DNA of 49,990 bases from Anaerolineae bacterium (GCA_030425205.1 JAUIAP010000045.1:1-49990), one strand, 5' to 3'; shown: positions 7,086 to 15,977, counted from the stretch's first letter. Numbers and translations are program-made. Notes: a model not told the origin generated them from the sequence alone.

Positions 7086-8546
7086 TCATGCAAACATCGC
7101 TGTCCTTGTACATTCATGTCCATCAATTACGATTTCCAATCCTTGTGGCTCCTGATCAGAGACTCTCAACTTATCTACGTCAATCCACCTGCCGTGATGT
7201 GTCACAAAACTGCCTGAATCCGACAATCCAATCATACTCTCGTTGTCACAGATAGGTGAATGATACAGTAAAGTGTAGAGCAGCAATGCTCTATCGCGGT
7301 CGTCGCCACGATTAAAGTAGAGCATTTCATCTGGCAGTGCAAGCCGCTCTCGACTCTCAAAGATAGAGGTTTGTCCCGCAATGTTAGCGACAATGTGCAG
7401 CGCATCTGAAAGATGGTTGACTCTTTGTGCCAACGCTTTCACATGCGGGTCTCGCAGTGCAGCGCGAATGTACACTTGCGGATATACGACATCGAGTTGA
7501 CGAAACGCATACAGCGCGAGCGCATAGAGCGAGTCAGGCTGTGCGTTGGCGAGTGCAGTGATAGCGGCACGATAACTTTCGGCCGAATCATAAGCCAATG
7601 GATCGAGTATCTGCTGCTCGGACTGCACAAACTGGATATGATCGGGGTTTGGATGGTGTAATGGATTGTCAACAAAACGACTAATTTTGGCGTAAAGATC
7701 GGTAATCATCTGCTGGGGAATCTGTGATGTCTGAGCATTACAATCGCACATCCCCATTGCAGGATTGTAGAAAAATGTCGTTGCTGTACTTGAGGTGACA
7801 AGACGCACAAACTCAGACAGATCAGATCGGTTGTTGATTCTCGTCGCGCTAAACCACTTTGTATTATTGAGCAGATGTCCGTCTTCTTCGTCTAAGAAGA
7901 CAAACATATGCGCCCGATTGCCAATAATGACAATCTGATCTAGTGGAAATCGCCCCCAGATGCACATCGCGGCCGCCCATAACAAGCTCAATCCAATACA
8001 CTTGCCCGCTCGTTTCCCACCCATTGCATCCACCCCAGCAAAAGCGTTCATCACTTCGACAGTTTCATTTTTGAGACGTGGAAAATAGCCTTGCTGATAA
8101 ATTGGATGATTGATAATCTGACCAAATTGAGAGTCTGGATTTTCAGTAAGCAATTTACGAAAGGTCGCGTCATATTCTGCCTGAATCTGTTGGACAAACG
8201 CCGTGCCAAAACGCCTCTCTTCTGCGGCAAAGTTGAGCAACCCCCAAGCGTCTCCCCCCATTTCGTCTGGCAGGTTAAGAAAGGTGTAACGGTGCAGGAA
8301 TCGCTGGAGTTTGTTTAAGCGACTCTTTGGTGTAAGCAGTGTACCATCTTGTGAAAAGGCGTTTTTCTCTGCTCGCCATGCCCAAAGTTCTGGCGACATC
8401 AAATTTGCCATCAGAAAAGCGGGGAGCAGTTGATTGGGATTGAAATCGATTTCCAAGACGGTGAGAGTAACTGCCATGGAGAGCTGTTCGAGTTTGTCAT
8501 TCGTTGGTGTCATAGATGACTCTACCCATCCACTGTTTAGTGGCAT
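7086..8546 (-). CDS. Unknown protein with transglutaminase-like core
   Basis: 486 residues with no recognised name. The middle has a pattern that fits a transglutaminase/Cys-protease-like triad: C183 at a helix start (GKCIGLSLLWAAAMC), H213 (NRAHMFVFLDEEDG) and a following Asn/Asp (N227/N228). The N-terminal 150 residues are helical with many aromatic residues. The C-terminal 200 residues include a helical tally-like segment and a short beta end. No signal peptide is seen, so it is probably cytoplasmic. A strong MerR-type promoter (8586-8616) precedes it, and VOC, ynfA and merR follow within 26 nt or less. It may be metal-induced. An alternative start at 8513 is possible. Confidence 0.6.
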   Translation of the reverse strand: MPLNSGWVESSMTPTNDKLEQLSMAVTLTVLEIDFNPNQLLPAFLMANLMSPELWAWRAEKNAFSQDGTLLTPKSRLNKLQRFLHRYTFLNLPDEMGGDAWGLLNFAAEERRFGTAFVQQIQAEYDATFRKLLTENPDSQFGQIINHPIYQQGYFPRLKNETVEVMNAFAGVDAMGGKRAGKCIGLSLLWAAAMCIWGRFPLDQIVIIGNRAHMFVFLDEEDGHLLNNTKWFSATRINNRSDLSEFVRLVTSSTATTFFYNPAMGMCDCNAQTSQIPQQMITDLYAKISRFVDNPLHHPNPDHIQFVQSEQQILDPLAYDSAESYRAAITALANAQPDSLYALALYAFRQLDVVYPQVYIRAALRDPHVKALAQRVNHLSDALHIVANIAGQTSIFESRERLALPDEMLYFNRGDDRDRALLLYTLLYHSPICDNESMIGLSDSGSFVTHHGRWIDVDKLRVSDQEPQGLEIVIDGHECTRTAMFA

Positions 8547-8585
8547 GGCGCAATAGTGCCTGAATGAATTACACAGGTTTATTTT

Positions 8586-8616
8586 AGTTTACACCTTGTA
8601 GTAGCTGTAAGGTCAA
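8586..8616 (-). promoter_or_regulatory. Second MerR-type promoter, driving the 7086-8546 gene
   Basis: On the minus strand TTGACC (8611-8616) and TAAACT (8586-8591) are again 19 bp apart. The dyad ACCTT-N11-AAGGT at 8593-8613 matches the one at 5867-5887 in both arms and most of the centre. This places the whole minus-strand run under the same MerR protein encoded within it. Confidence 0.8.
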
Positions 8617-8727
8617 GACGCAGACCAGAATGGATGTGGTCAATCAGTAAATTTGCAACATTTGCCGCCGCCCACCAACTGCGATCCTAAGCATCGCGCT
8701 TAAATATCATTCCAAGAAAATTAAGCC

Positions 8728-8740
8728 AAATGGCGGATAC
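8728..8740 (+). promoter_or_regulatory. Half-site of the shared copper element
   Basis: AAATGGCGGATAC lies 78 bp upstream of the csoR start. It matches one arm of the palindrome ATCCGC-N6-GCGGAT found upstream of other copper-related units at 27733-27752, 31614-31631 and 32613-32634. Only one arm is present here, so it is weaker than the others. Confidence 0.45.
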
Positions 8741-8760
8741 ACAGCACGTTGCGTGTTCGC

Positions 8761-8795
8761 TATACTTTAACCATACCCCCCCCACAGGGGTTGGG
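8761..8795 (+). promoter_or_regulatory. -10 box and CsoR operator
   Basis: TATACT (8761-8766) is a good -10 box. It is followed at 8771-8795 by a C-tract/G-tract dyad (CCATACCCC...GGGGTTGGG), the pattern of CsoR-family operators, which are G/C-tract inverted repeats flanked by AT-rich bases. The site ends 11 nt before the csoR ATG, so copper-free CsoR would block the operon's own promoter. I do not see a clear -35 box. Confidence 0.7.
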
Positions 8796-8805
8796 AACAA
8801 ACATT

Positions 8806-9084
8806 ATGGACGTAAAAACGAAAAAAACACTCAAACGACGAATTGCCAGTGCAGCGGGACACCTTAGAGGGATCGAGCGCATGGTCGATGAAGATGCGTA
8901 CTGTATCGACATCATTCAGCAGGTGCAGGCAGTACAGGCGGCGTTGAACAAGATCAACACCATTCTGCTGGACAATCACCTGAAAACATGCGTCACGACA
9001 GCGATTCAAGGGGATGACCCCGAACAGCGCGAGCAGATGTTGAGCGAGTTATCGGCCGTTTTTACCGCCAAAAGCAAACTGTAA
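8806..9084 (+). CDS. csoR: CsoR copper-sensing repressor
   Basis: 92 residues, all-helical DUF156/CsoR family. C33, H58 and C62 (YCIDII, DNHLKTC) give the Cys-His-Cys set that CsoR uses to bind Cu(I) across the dimer, and the N-terminal RRIASAAGHLRGIERMV helix is the DNA-binding face. Copper binding releases DNA. The ATG at 8806 follows the operator directly and lacks a strong ribosome site. copZ and copA follow, which confirms the role. Confidence 0.93.
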   Translation: MDVKTKKTLKRRIASAAGHLRGIERMVDEDAYCIDIIQQVQAVQAALNKINTILLDNHLKTCVTTAIQGDDPEQREQMLSELSAVFTAKSKL

Positions 9085-9094
9085 GGAATACAAG

Positions 9095-9313
9095 ATGAAC
9101 ACAAAAACAATCACCGTCCCAAGCATTAGCTGTGGACATTGCACAAACACAATTGAAATGGAAGTCGGCGAACTGGCTGGCGTGAAAAACGTCAACGCCG
9201 TTGCAGACACGAAGCAAGTGACGATTGAATGGGAATCCCCCGCAACGTGGGATGAAATCAATGACACCTTGCAAGAGATTGGCTTTCCGCCACAACAGTT
9301 AATTCAGTTATAA
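9095..9313 (+). CDS. copZ: HMA-domain copper chaperone CopZ
   Basis: 72 residues, a single heavy-metal-associated domain with the metal-binding motif S-C-G-H-C (ISCGHCTNTIEMEV). The usual strand order VTVPSISCGHC, VNAVADTKQVTIEW and a final EIGFPP can be followed. It hands Cu(I) to CopA or to CsoR in the cytoplasm. His between the two Cys differs from the common CxxC of CopA domains (CANC, CTNC). It starts 10 nt after csoR, with AAGGA as ribosome site. Confidence 0.93.
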   Translation: MNTKTITVPSISCGHCTNTIEMEVGELAGVKNVNAVADTKQVTIEWESPATWDEINDTLQEIGFPPQQLIQL

Positions 9314-9333
9314 CCATTTAAAAACAGAAGATA

Positions 9334-9402
9334 GCCACAGATTGCGCGGATTAGCGCAGATAAAATCAATCTGAATCCGCGAAAATCTGCGTAATCTGTG
9401 GC
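9334..9402. repeat. 69-bp palindromic intergenic repeat
   Basis: GCCACAGATT at the left end and AATCTGTGGC at the right end are exact reverse complements. The arms continue with paired CGCGGATT/AATCCGCG and CGCAGAT/ATCTGCG segments in slightly shifted register around a central AATCAA. It fills the copZ-copA gap. The motif 'AATCTGTGG...ATCCGCG' is a type of dispersed palindromic repeat seen in many genomes. It would form a long hairpin in the mRNA and could alter relative CopZ and CopA expression. Confidence 0.7.
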
Positions 9403-9422
9403 AAAACAGATAGCACAAACCC

Positions 9423-11909
9423 ATGTCCGAAAAAATCCTAACCCTCCCCATCACAGGCATGACGTGCGCCAACTGCGTGCGCTCGGTTGAGCGCAACGCG
9501 GGCAAAGTTGAAGGCGTGCAGTCCGCGACGGTCAACTTTGCGACGGAGCAAGCGACCGTGACGTATGACCCCAAGGTTGCCAATCCGCAAGCGGTGATTG
9601 AACGCATCGAAAAGGCGGGCTACGGCGTGCCAGTGGCGACGCTGGAACTGCCGATCACGGGCATGACGTGTACCAACTGCTCGAACACGGTGCAGCGACG
9701 ACTCGGCAAGCTAGACGGCGTGCTTGAGGCGAGCGCGAACTTTGCCAACGAGAAGGCGGTCGTTAAATATGTGCCGGGAACGGTGACACGCGGCGAGATG
9801 ATTGCGGCGGTTGAGAAGGCGGGGTATGGCGTGGTGGAGATGGCGGAGGGAGAATCGGCCGAAGATGCCGAAGCCAACGCCCGCGAAGCCGAAGTGAAAC
9901 ATCAGGAGCGTCGCCTTTTAATCGGCGCACTGTTCACCATTCCGCTCTTTATCTTTAGCATGAGCCGCGACTTTGGGCTTGTCGGTCACTGGTCGCACGC
10001 GCTGTGGGTCAACTATCTGTTTTTGGCATTGGCGACCCCCGTGCAGTTTTATGTCGGCTGGGATTACTATGTCGGCGCGTATAAATCGCTGCGCAACGGC
10101 AGCGCAAACATGGACGTGCTGGTAGCGATGGGGTCAACGGTCGCGTACCTCTATAGCGTGGCGGTCTTAATCGCCAAAACGATTGGCGCGTTTAACCCAA
10201 CATTTGACGGCAATATCATCGGCGATCACGTCTATTTTGAGACATCCGCGATGATTATCACGCTGATTGTCTTGGGCAAACTGCTCGAAGCACGCGCCAA
10301 AGGGCGCACCAGCGAGGCGATCAAAAAATTGATGGGGCTGCGTGCGAAAACGGCGCGTGTCGTGCGAAATGGTGAGGAGCAGGACATCCCAATTGACCGC
10401 GTGATTCGTGGCGACATCGTGATTGTGCGCCCTGGTGAAAAAGTGCCAGTGGATGGCGTTGTGGTCGAAGGGCGTTCGACAATTGACGAGAGCATGTTGA
10501 CCGGGGAAAGTTTGCCCGTCGATAAGCAGGCTGGCGACAAAGTGATCGGCGCGACATTGAACAAGCAAGGGCTGTTGCGTTTTGAGGCGACGGCGGTGGG
10601 ACGTGAAACGGCTCTGGCGCAAATCGTCAAGCTGGTTGAACAGGCACAGGGCAGTAAGGCTCCGATTCAGAAGATTGTCGATCAGGTGTCGGCGTATTTT
10701 GTGCCGATTGTGATCGTGCTGGCGTTTGCGACGTTTGGCATTTGGCTGGCAGCGGGAGCGGGATTTGTTCCTGCGCTGATTCGCCTAGTCGCCGTGCTTG
10801 TCATCGCTTGCCCCTGTGCAATGGGGTTGGCAACGCCTACTTCTATTATGGTTGGCGTGGGCAAGGGGGCAGAAAATGGCATCTTGTTCAAGAACAGCAC
10901 CGCGTTGGAGCAGGTGCAAAAGCTGACGGCGATTGTGTTGGACAAGACGGGAACGCTGACGAAAGGCGAACTTTCATTGACTGACATGGTGGCGAGTTCA
11001 GAGGCGAAGTTTAGCGAGCGTGAGTTGCTGCGGATGGCGGCATCGGCCGAAAAAGGCAGCGAACACCCCATCGGCGAAGCGATCGTCAATGCAGCCAATG
11101 CGCAGAATCTCGCCATTGCGACCCCTGCCGACTTCCAAAGCATCACGGGGCATGGCATTGCGGCAACGATTGACGGGCATAAAGTGTTGCTCGGCAACAT
11201 ACGCCTGATGCAGAAAGAGAACGTTCACCTGAACGGGTTGGAGCCAAAGGTAGCGGCGTTGCAGCAAGAGGCAAAAACGGCGATGTGGCTGGCGGTTGAC
11301 GGTCAGGCTCAGGCGGCGATTGGTGTGGCGGACACGGTGAAGGAAAGCTCGCGGGAAGCGGTCGAGCAGATGCGTGCGGCAGGTCTGACCGTCGTGATGA
11401 TGACGGGCGACAATCAGGCGACGGCCGAAGCGATTGCTGAGTCGGTCGGGATTGATCGCGTTTTTGCAGAGGTGTTGCCCGGTGAGAAAGCGGCTTATGT
11501 CAAGCAGTTGCAAGAAGAAGGGTACACGGTGGCGATGGTGGGCGACGGCATCAACGATGCGCCCGCATTGGCACAGGCAAACGTCGGGATGGCGATTGGG
11601 ACGGGGACGGATGTGGCGATGGAATCTGCTGATATTACCCTCATGCGCGGCGACCTCCTTTCTGTGCCACAAGCATTACGACTTTCCAAAGCAACAATGC
11701 GAAACATCCGCCAAAATCTCGGCTGGGCGTTTGGCTACAACATTGCGCTCATCCCCGTCGCGGCGGGTGTCCTCGCGCCATTCGCTTTTGTCCCAGACAT
11801 GTTGCGCCAGCTTAACCCGATTTTGGCGGCAGGTGCAATGGCCTTCTCAAGCATCAGCGTTGTGACGAATGCACTGCGTTTGCGGAGTTTCAAACTAACC
11901 AATGAGTAA
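9423..11909 (+). CDS. copA: Cu(I)-exporting P1B-1 ATPase CopA
   Basis: 828 residues. Two N-terminal HMA domains carry C15-A-N-C18 and C83-T-N-C86. A linker and TM helices follow. TM4 has C463-P-C465 (VIACPCAMGLATPT), the Cu(I) site, and the phosphorylation site is D507 (DKTGTLTKGE). The HP motif (SEHPIGEA), TGDNQATA and GDGINDAP complete the P1B-1 set, and YNIALIP and the MAFSSISVVTN end match CopA. It pumps Cu(I) out of the cytoplasm. It belongs to the csoR-copZ operon and its end overlaps the next gene by 8 nt. Confidence 0.96.
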   Translation: MSEKILTLPITGMTCANCVRSVERNAGKVEGVQSATVNFATEQATVTYDPKVANPQAVIERIEKAGYGVPVATLELPITGMTCTNCSNTVQRRLGKLDGVLEASANFANEKAVVKYVPGTVTRGEMIAAVEKAGYGVVEMAEGESAEDAEANAREAEVKHQERRLLIGALFTIPLFIFSMSRDFGLVGHWSHALWVNYLFLALATPVQFYVGWDYYVGAYKSLRNGSANMDVLVAMGSTVAYLYSVAVLIAKTIGAFNPTFDGNIIGDHVYFETSAMIITLIVLGKLLEARAKGRTSEAIKKLMGLRAKTARVVRNGEEQDIPIDRVIRGDIVIVRPGEKVPVDGVVVEGRSTIDESMLTGESLPVDKQAGDKVIGATLNKQGLLRFEATAVGRETALAQIVKLVEQAQGSKAPIQKIVDQVSAYFVPIVIVLAFATFGIWLAAGAGFVPALIRLVAVLVIACPCAMGLATPTSIMVGVGKGAENGILFKNSTALEQVQKLTAIVLDKTGTLTKGELSLTDMVASSEAKFSERELLRMAASAEKGSEHPIGEAIVNAANAQNLAIATPADFQSITGHGIAATIDGHKVLLGNIRLMQKENVHLNGLEPKVAALQQEAKTAMWLAVDGQAQAAIGVADTVKESSREAVEQMRAAGLTVVMMTGDNQATAEAIAESVGIDRVFAEVLPGEKAAYVKQLQEEGYTVAMVGDGINDAPALAQANVGMAIGTGTDVAMESADITLMRGDLLSVPQALRLSKATMRNIRQNLGWAFGYNIALIPVAAGVLAPFAFVPDMLRQLNPILAAGAMAFSSISVVTNALRLRSFKLTNE

Positions 11910-12234
11910 CCCAACAATGGGACAATTCGGCCGACATCTGCTCATCTGCACCAAAGGGTGCTGTGCAGATTCGGCTGATGCTGTCGAACTACAAGCCACT
12001 TTTCGCAGATTGCTCGGCAAACGCACAAACAAGCAGAACGCGGATCACATCAAGGTGAATCAAACCGACTGCTTGGGCGTTTGCGAACACGGCCCACTCG
12101 TCGTCGTATATCCCGATAACGTTTGGTATCACAGCGTCACACCAGCCGTTGCCGAGCAGATTGTGTCGCAACATCTCAGTGACGAAGCCACAGTCGTGAC
12201 AGACTTTCTCTTAAACGCCGCATCGAACGAATAG
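11902..12234 (+). CDS. Thioredoxin-like [2Fe-2S] ferredoxin
   Basis: 110 residues. C16 and C20/C21 (ICTKGCC) together with C57 and C61 (TDCLGVCEHGP) fit the C-x(4)-C ... C-x(3)-C pattern of thioredoxin-fold [2Fe-2S] ferredoxins, followed by the usual VVVYPDNVWY strand. Such proteins shuttle electrons in the cytoplasm. It overlaps the copA stop by 8 nt, so it is translationally coupled. A role in reducing Cu(II) or protecting iron-sulfur metabolism under copper stress is plausible inference. Confidence 0.8.
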   Translation: MSNPTMGQFGRHLLICTKGCCADSADAVELQATFRRLLGKRTNKQNADHIKVNQTDCLGVCEHGPLVVVYPDNVWYHSVTPAVAEQIVSQHLSDEATVVTDFLLNAASNE

Positions 12235-12261
12235 AAATCTAGCACCTCAAGGCAGATAAAA

Positions 12262-12837
12262 ATGCAAACACCGTCCCATTTCATCATGACGGCTGCTTTA
12301 CGCTACCCATTACGCCGTCAAACAATACGGATCAGCACATGGGGATTGCTCATTGGCTCCATCCTGCCTGATATTCCATTTACGCTGCTGACGATTATCT
12401 ACGAAATTTACTATCGCATTGCAGGTATCAGCGTTCCCGCACCGTCGATCATGGAGTATCTGCACTTCGACCTATTTTTCAACGACCCCATCTGGATTGT
12501 GGGACACAACACGTTTCATTCACTGGTGGTCAATGGGGTGCTTTTAGTCATTGGTTATTGGCTTTATCGAAAAAATGGGCGCACGTTTTTGTTTTGGCTG
12601 GCGGCGATGACGTTGTTACACACCGTCATTGACATCTTTACGCACAGCTCTGACGGTCCGCTCTTTCTCTTCCCGCTGAACTGGACATATCGCTTTGCGA
12701 GTCCGGTCAGCTATTGGGAAACGGCAAATGGAGCCGTTTATTTCGCTATTTTTGAATATACGCTTGATGCACTGTTGTTGGGATTTGTCGGCCGAAAATA
12801 TCTCCAACACCGTAAGGGGAACACGAATGCAACATAA
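12262..12837 (+). CDS. DUF457/YdjM-like membrane protein
   Basis: 191 residues with about four TM segments. It starts with THFIM-like QTPSHFIMTAA, and has GSILPDIPF, NTFHSLVV and LLHTVIDIFTHSSDGPLFLFPL. The conserved His/Asp residues (H6, D-I-P, H, H-x3-D, H) are those of the YdjM/DUF457 family, described as membrane-bound metal-dependent hydrolase-like proteins of unknown substrate. Its 3' end overlaps the copB start by 11 nt, so it belongs to the copper operon. Confidence 0.72.
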   Translation: MQTPSHFIMTAALRYPLRRQTIRISTWGLLIGSILPDIPFTLLTIIYEIYYRIAGISVPAPSIMEYLHFDLFFNDPIWIVGHNTFHSLVVNGVLLVIGYWLYRKNGRTFLFWLAAMTLLHTVIDIFTHSSDGPLFLFPLNWTYRFASPVSYWETANGAVYFAIFEYTLDALLLGFVGRKYLQHRKGNTNAT

Positions 12838-14989
12838 CCACACAGACAACCACGACTCAGAAAAAGAGCAGCTTTACAAAGAGCAAGCAGGTCTTGAACC
12901 GATGGAAAAACACGCCAGTATGGATCATAGCCAACACGATATGAGCGGCATGGATCACGGCGAGATGGATCATAGCCAGCACGAGATGGGCGGCGAGATG
13001 GATCACAGCGGTCATGGCACAGACCACACGGGGCATGAAAACATGTTCCGCCAACGCTTTTGGGTGTCGCTTGTGCTGACGATTCCCGTCCTGATTTTCA
13101 GCCCAATGATCCAAAGTTGGTTGGGCTATTCAATTGATTTCCCGCTGAGTCAGTGGATATCGCCATTGTTCGGGGTGATCATCTTTGTCTACGGCGGTCT
13201 GCCATTTTTGCAGATGGCGTGGACTGAATTTGAGCAGCGCGAACCCGGCATGATGGCATTGATTTCGCTGGCGATCACGGTCGCGTTTGTCTACAGCGTC
13301 TTCACCCTGTTTGTCGATTTGGGCGGCGAGAGCTTTTGGTGGGAACTGGTGACGCTGATCGACGTGATGCTGCTCGGCCACTGGATCGAAATGCGAAGCG
13401 TGCGGCAGGCGAGCGGGTCGCTGGATGAGTTAGCAAAGCTGATGCCCGATGAGGCGGAGCGCATCACCGACGGCGGCACGGAGACGGTGGCGGTCAGTCA
13501 GTTGCGCGAAGGGGATGTGCTGCTGGTGCGGCCGGGCGCGAGCGTTCCAGCCGATGGCGAAATTGTCGAAGGCAGTTCGCGACTGGACGAGAGCATGATT
13601 ACGGGTGAGTCAAAACCTGTCAAAAAGTCGGACGGCGATGCGGTGATTGCGGGGACGGTCAACGGGGATGGCTCCCTGCGCGTGCGCGTCACGGCGACGG
13701 GGGACGCAACGGCACTAAGCGGGATTATGCGCTTGGTCAACGAGGCGCAAAATAGCAAGAGCAACACGCAGCTTTTGGCGGATCGTGCGGCGAAGATGCT
13801 GTTTTACGTTGCGCTTGGTACGGCGGTATTAACGGCGATTGGCTGGATCATTGCGGTTGGGTTTGATGTAGAGGTGATTCGACGGGTTGTGACAGTGCTG
13901 GTGATCGCATGTCCACACGCGCTAGGGCTGGCGATTCCGCTCGTTGTGGCGATTTCGACCTCAAAGGCGGCGAACAACGGCATTCTGGTGCGCGACCGCC
14001 GTGCGTTGGAGGCGGCACGAGAGCTAAACGCAGTTATCTTCGACAAGACAGGAACGCTGACGAAGGGAGAGCAGGGGATCGTCCGCATGACAACGGTGGA
14101 CGGCGTGAGCGAGGATGACGCGTTGGCGTTGGCGGCAGCGATTGAGGGGGACAGCGAACACATGGTGGCGCGCGCAGTGCGGGAAGCCGCACAGGAGAAA
14201 GGGTTGAGTTTGCCGCAGGTGCGCGACTTTACGGCGATTAAAGGGCGTGGTGTGCAGGCGACGCTGGACGGGGAAAGCGTTTACGTCGGTGGACCGCGCT
14301 TGTTGGAAAAGCTGAATTTGACTTTACCCGACACGTTGCAGAATTTTACGGACAGAGCGGGGCGTGAGGGGCATTCGGTGGTTTATCTGATTCAGCATAA
14401 TCAGGCGGTGGCGGGGTTTGAATCGGCCGATGTCATCCGCCCCGAATCCCTGCAAGCGGTCAAAGCCCTGCACGACATGAACATCGAAGTTGCCATGCTG
14501 ACGGGCGACAGCCAAGCGGTCGCTGATTCGGTTGCGGCAGAACTTGGCATCGACACGGTGTTCGCACAAGTCCTGCCCGAAGACAAGTACAAAAAAGTTC
14601 AGGAGCTACAGTCCCAAAACAAGAAGGTGGCGATGGTCGGCGACGGCGTGAACGACGCGCCCGCCCTCACCCGCGCCGATGTGGGGATTGCGATTGGCAG
14701 CGGAACCGATGTCGCCGTCGAGAGCGCGGGGATCATCCTCGTGCAGAGCAATCCGCTCGATGTCGTCAAGGCGATTCGCCTGAGCAAGGTCAACCACCGC
14801 AAGATGGTGCAGAACATCTGGTGGGCGGCGGGGTACAACATCATCGCCATTCCGCTGGCGGCAGGGGTGTTGGCTCCCGTTGGGTTTGTGATGCCAGTGG
14901 CGATTGGTGCGCTGGTGATGTCACTCAGTACAGTGATTGTGGCGATTAACGCCAATTTGTTACGACGAGTTGATCTGTCTGAGGCATAA
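12827..14989 (+). CDS. copB: CopB-type copper-exporting ATPase (CPH motif)
   Basis: 720 residues. The cytosolic N-terminus is rich in His and Met (repeats of MDHSQHDM, MDHGEMDH and MDHSGHG over residues 20-65), typical of CopB. TM4 has C362-P-H364 (VIACPHALGLAIP), the P1B-3 signature; the phosphorylation site is D406 (DKTGTLTKGE) and GDGVNDAP follows. P1B-3 pumps are linked to Cu(II) or Ag(I). A ribosome site AGGGGA precedes the ATG at 12827. Longer upstream reading is an artefact of overlap with the previous gene. With CopA, it gives the cell two copper pumps of different motif. Confidence 0.95.
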   Translation: MQHNHTDNHDSEKEQLYKEQAGLEPMEKHASMDHSQHDMSGMDHGEMDHSQHEMGGEMDHSGHGTDHTGHENMFRQRFWVSLVLTIPVLIFSPMIQSWLGYSIDFPLSQWISPLFGVIIFVYGGLPFLQMAWTEFEQREPGMMALISLAITVAFVYSVFTLFVDLGGESFWWELVTLIDVMLLGHWIEMRSVRQASGSLDELAKLMPDEAERITDGGTETVAVSQLREGDVLLVRPGASVPADGEIVEGSSRLDESMITGESKPVKKSDGDAVIAGTVNGDGSLRVRVTATGDATALSGIMRLVNEAQNSKSNTQLLADRAAKMLFYVALGTAVLTAIGWIIAVGFDVEVIRRVVTVLVIACPHALGLAIPLVVAISTSKAANNGILVRDRRALEAARELNAVIFDKTGTLTKGEQGIVRMTTVDGVSEDDALALAAAIEGDSEHMVARAVREAAQEKGLSLPQVRDFTAIKGRGVQATLDGESVYVGGPRLLEKLNLTLPDTLQNFTDRAGREGHSVVYLIQHNQAVAGFESADVIRPESLQAVKALHDMNIEVAMLTGDSQAVADSVAAELGIDTVFAQVLPEDKYKKVQELQSQNKKVAMVGDGVNDAPALTRADVGIAIGSGTDVAVESAGIILVQSNPLDVVKAIRLSKVNHRKMVQNIWWAAGYNIIAIPLAAGVLAPVGFVMPVAIGALVMSLSTVIVAINANLLRRVDLSEA

Positions 14990-15031
14990 CCCAAGCGTTG
15001 TGTCTCGCTGGTGAGGAACCAAACAAACTGA

Positions 15032-15463
15032 ATGAAAAAAGTAATGTTGTTGCTACTAACGCTGATGACAGTGGGGCTGGTTGGATGTGGCGGCGCGGAG
15101 CCGCAAGCAAGAGCGGTGACGATAGAGGCGGAAGGGTTTGAGTATCGGCCGACGGGCATCGAAGCGACCGTCGGCGAACCGCTGCGTCTGACGCTCGATA
15201 ACGTCGGGACGCTGCTCCACGATTGGAGTATTGATGAGATACCGTTAAATGGTGAGGCGCGGTTTGTGGAAGAGGGGCATTCGGCCGATCACGACATGAG
15301 CGACATGGAAACAGACGATCCCACCGTCCACGTCGTCGCGGCGGCGGGCGAAAAAGGAACGATTGTCTTCACCCCCTCACAAGCGGGAACCTACACGTTC
15401 TACTGCACCGTTGAGGGGCATCGTGCGGGCGGGATGGTTGGTGAATTGGTCGTAACCGAGTAA
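15032..15463 (+). CDS. Cupredoxin-domain lipoprotein
   Basis: 143 residues with a lipoprotein signal (VGC19). The cupredoxin fold is complete: H63 (LLHDWSI) and C125-x4-H130-x4-M135 (YCTVEGHRAGGM) are type-1 copper ligands. A His/Met/Asp-rich insertion (EGHSADHDMSDMETDD) lies between. It probably carries copper or electrons at the outer face of the membrane and may feed or drain the copper pumps. It follows copB by 42 nt. Confidence 0.88.
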   Translation: MKKVMLLLLTLMTVGLVGCGGAEPQARAVTIEAEGFEYRPTGIEATVGEPLRLTLDNVGTLLHDWSIDEIPLNGEARFVEEGHSADHDMSDMETDDPTVHVVAAAGEKGTIVFTPSQAGTYTFYCTVEGHRAGGMVGELVVTE

Positions 15464-15524
15464 ACACAGTGTACGCGCAGTCACAGAATGTACGGTGGCT
15501 GCGTTTTATGAAGGATTCGCAAGC

Positions 15525-15977
15525 ATGAGCTATTTGACAATGGTTATTCTCTCACTAATTGGCGGCTTTTTCACCGTCCGGTTGGCGGCACGACATGAAG
15601 TTACGACGTTCACACCACTTCAATTCGCCATCATCTTTCTGCTGACCGTCACCGCGATTCACCACATCTATCTAGGTAGTTTGGGAGATTGGCTATTGCT
15701 CGCCAATGGCATTGGCTACTACCTGCTGCTGCTCGCGCTCTACTGGCCGATAGATGTCGCACAACCCTACCGCCGCCCGTTGAGTTTCGGGTTGTTGGCA
15801 TATACGTTGATTACGTTCGTCGGCTACTTCGTGACTCATGCAGAGATGTTGCAAATGATGTTTGATCGCGTTGGAATAACAAACAAGCTGGTCGAACTCG
15901 CGCTGTTGCTGCTCATCGGCCGACAGCTACTACGGCGCGGGTATCTTGGCAACCAGTTGAGTGAGGGAACGAGTTGA
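15525..15977 (+). CDS. Four-TM membrane protein, copper-locus family (paralogue of 32731)
   Basis: 150 residues from the ATG at 15525 (MSYLTMV), preceded by AAGGA. Four to five TM helices with conserved-looking H-H-x-Y, LLLANGIGYYLLLL and YTLITFVGYFVTHA. The same order (VHLILG..., LLLLNGAGYLALL, YTIVTLLGYFLMHS) occurs in the protein at 32731-33288, so the two form a small paralogous family; both copies lie next to copper genes. Function unknown. The intramembrane His residues could bind metal or haem, but that is inference. Confidence 0.65.
   Translation: MSYLTMVILSLIGGFFTVRLAARHEVTTFTPLQFAIIFLLTVTAIHHIYLGSLGDWLLLANGIGYYLLLLALYWPIDVAQPYRRPLSFGLLAYTLITFVGYFVTHAEMLQMMFDRVGITNKLVELALLLLIGRQLLRRGYLGNQLSEGTS

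Noticed and set aside
10998..11672. Antisense frame of 224 codons under copA
   Set aside because: Arg/His-rich shadow translation with no recognisable domain; the opposite strand is clearly copA.
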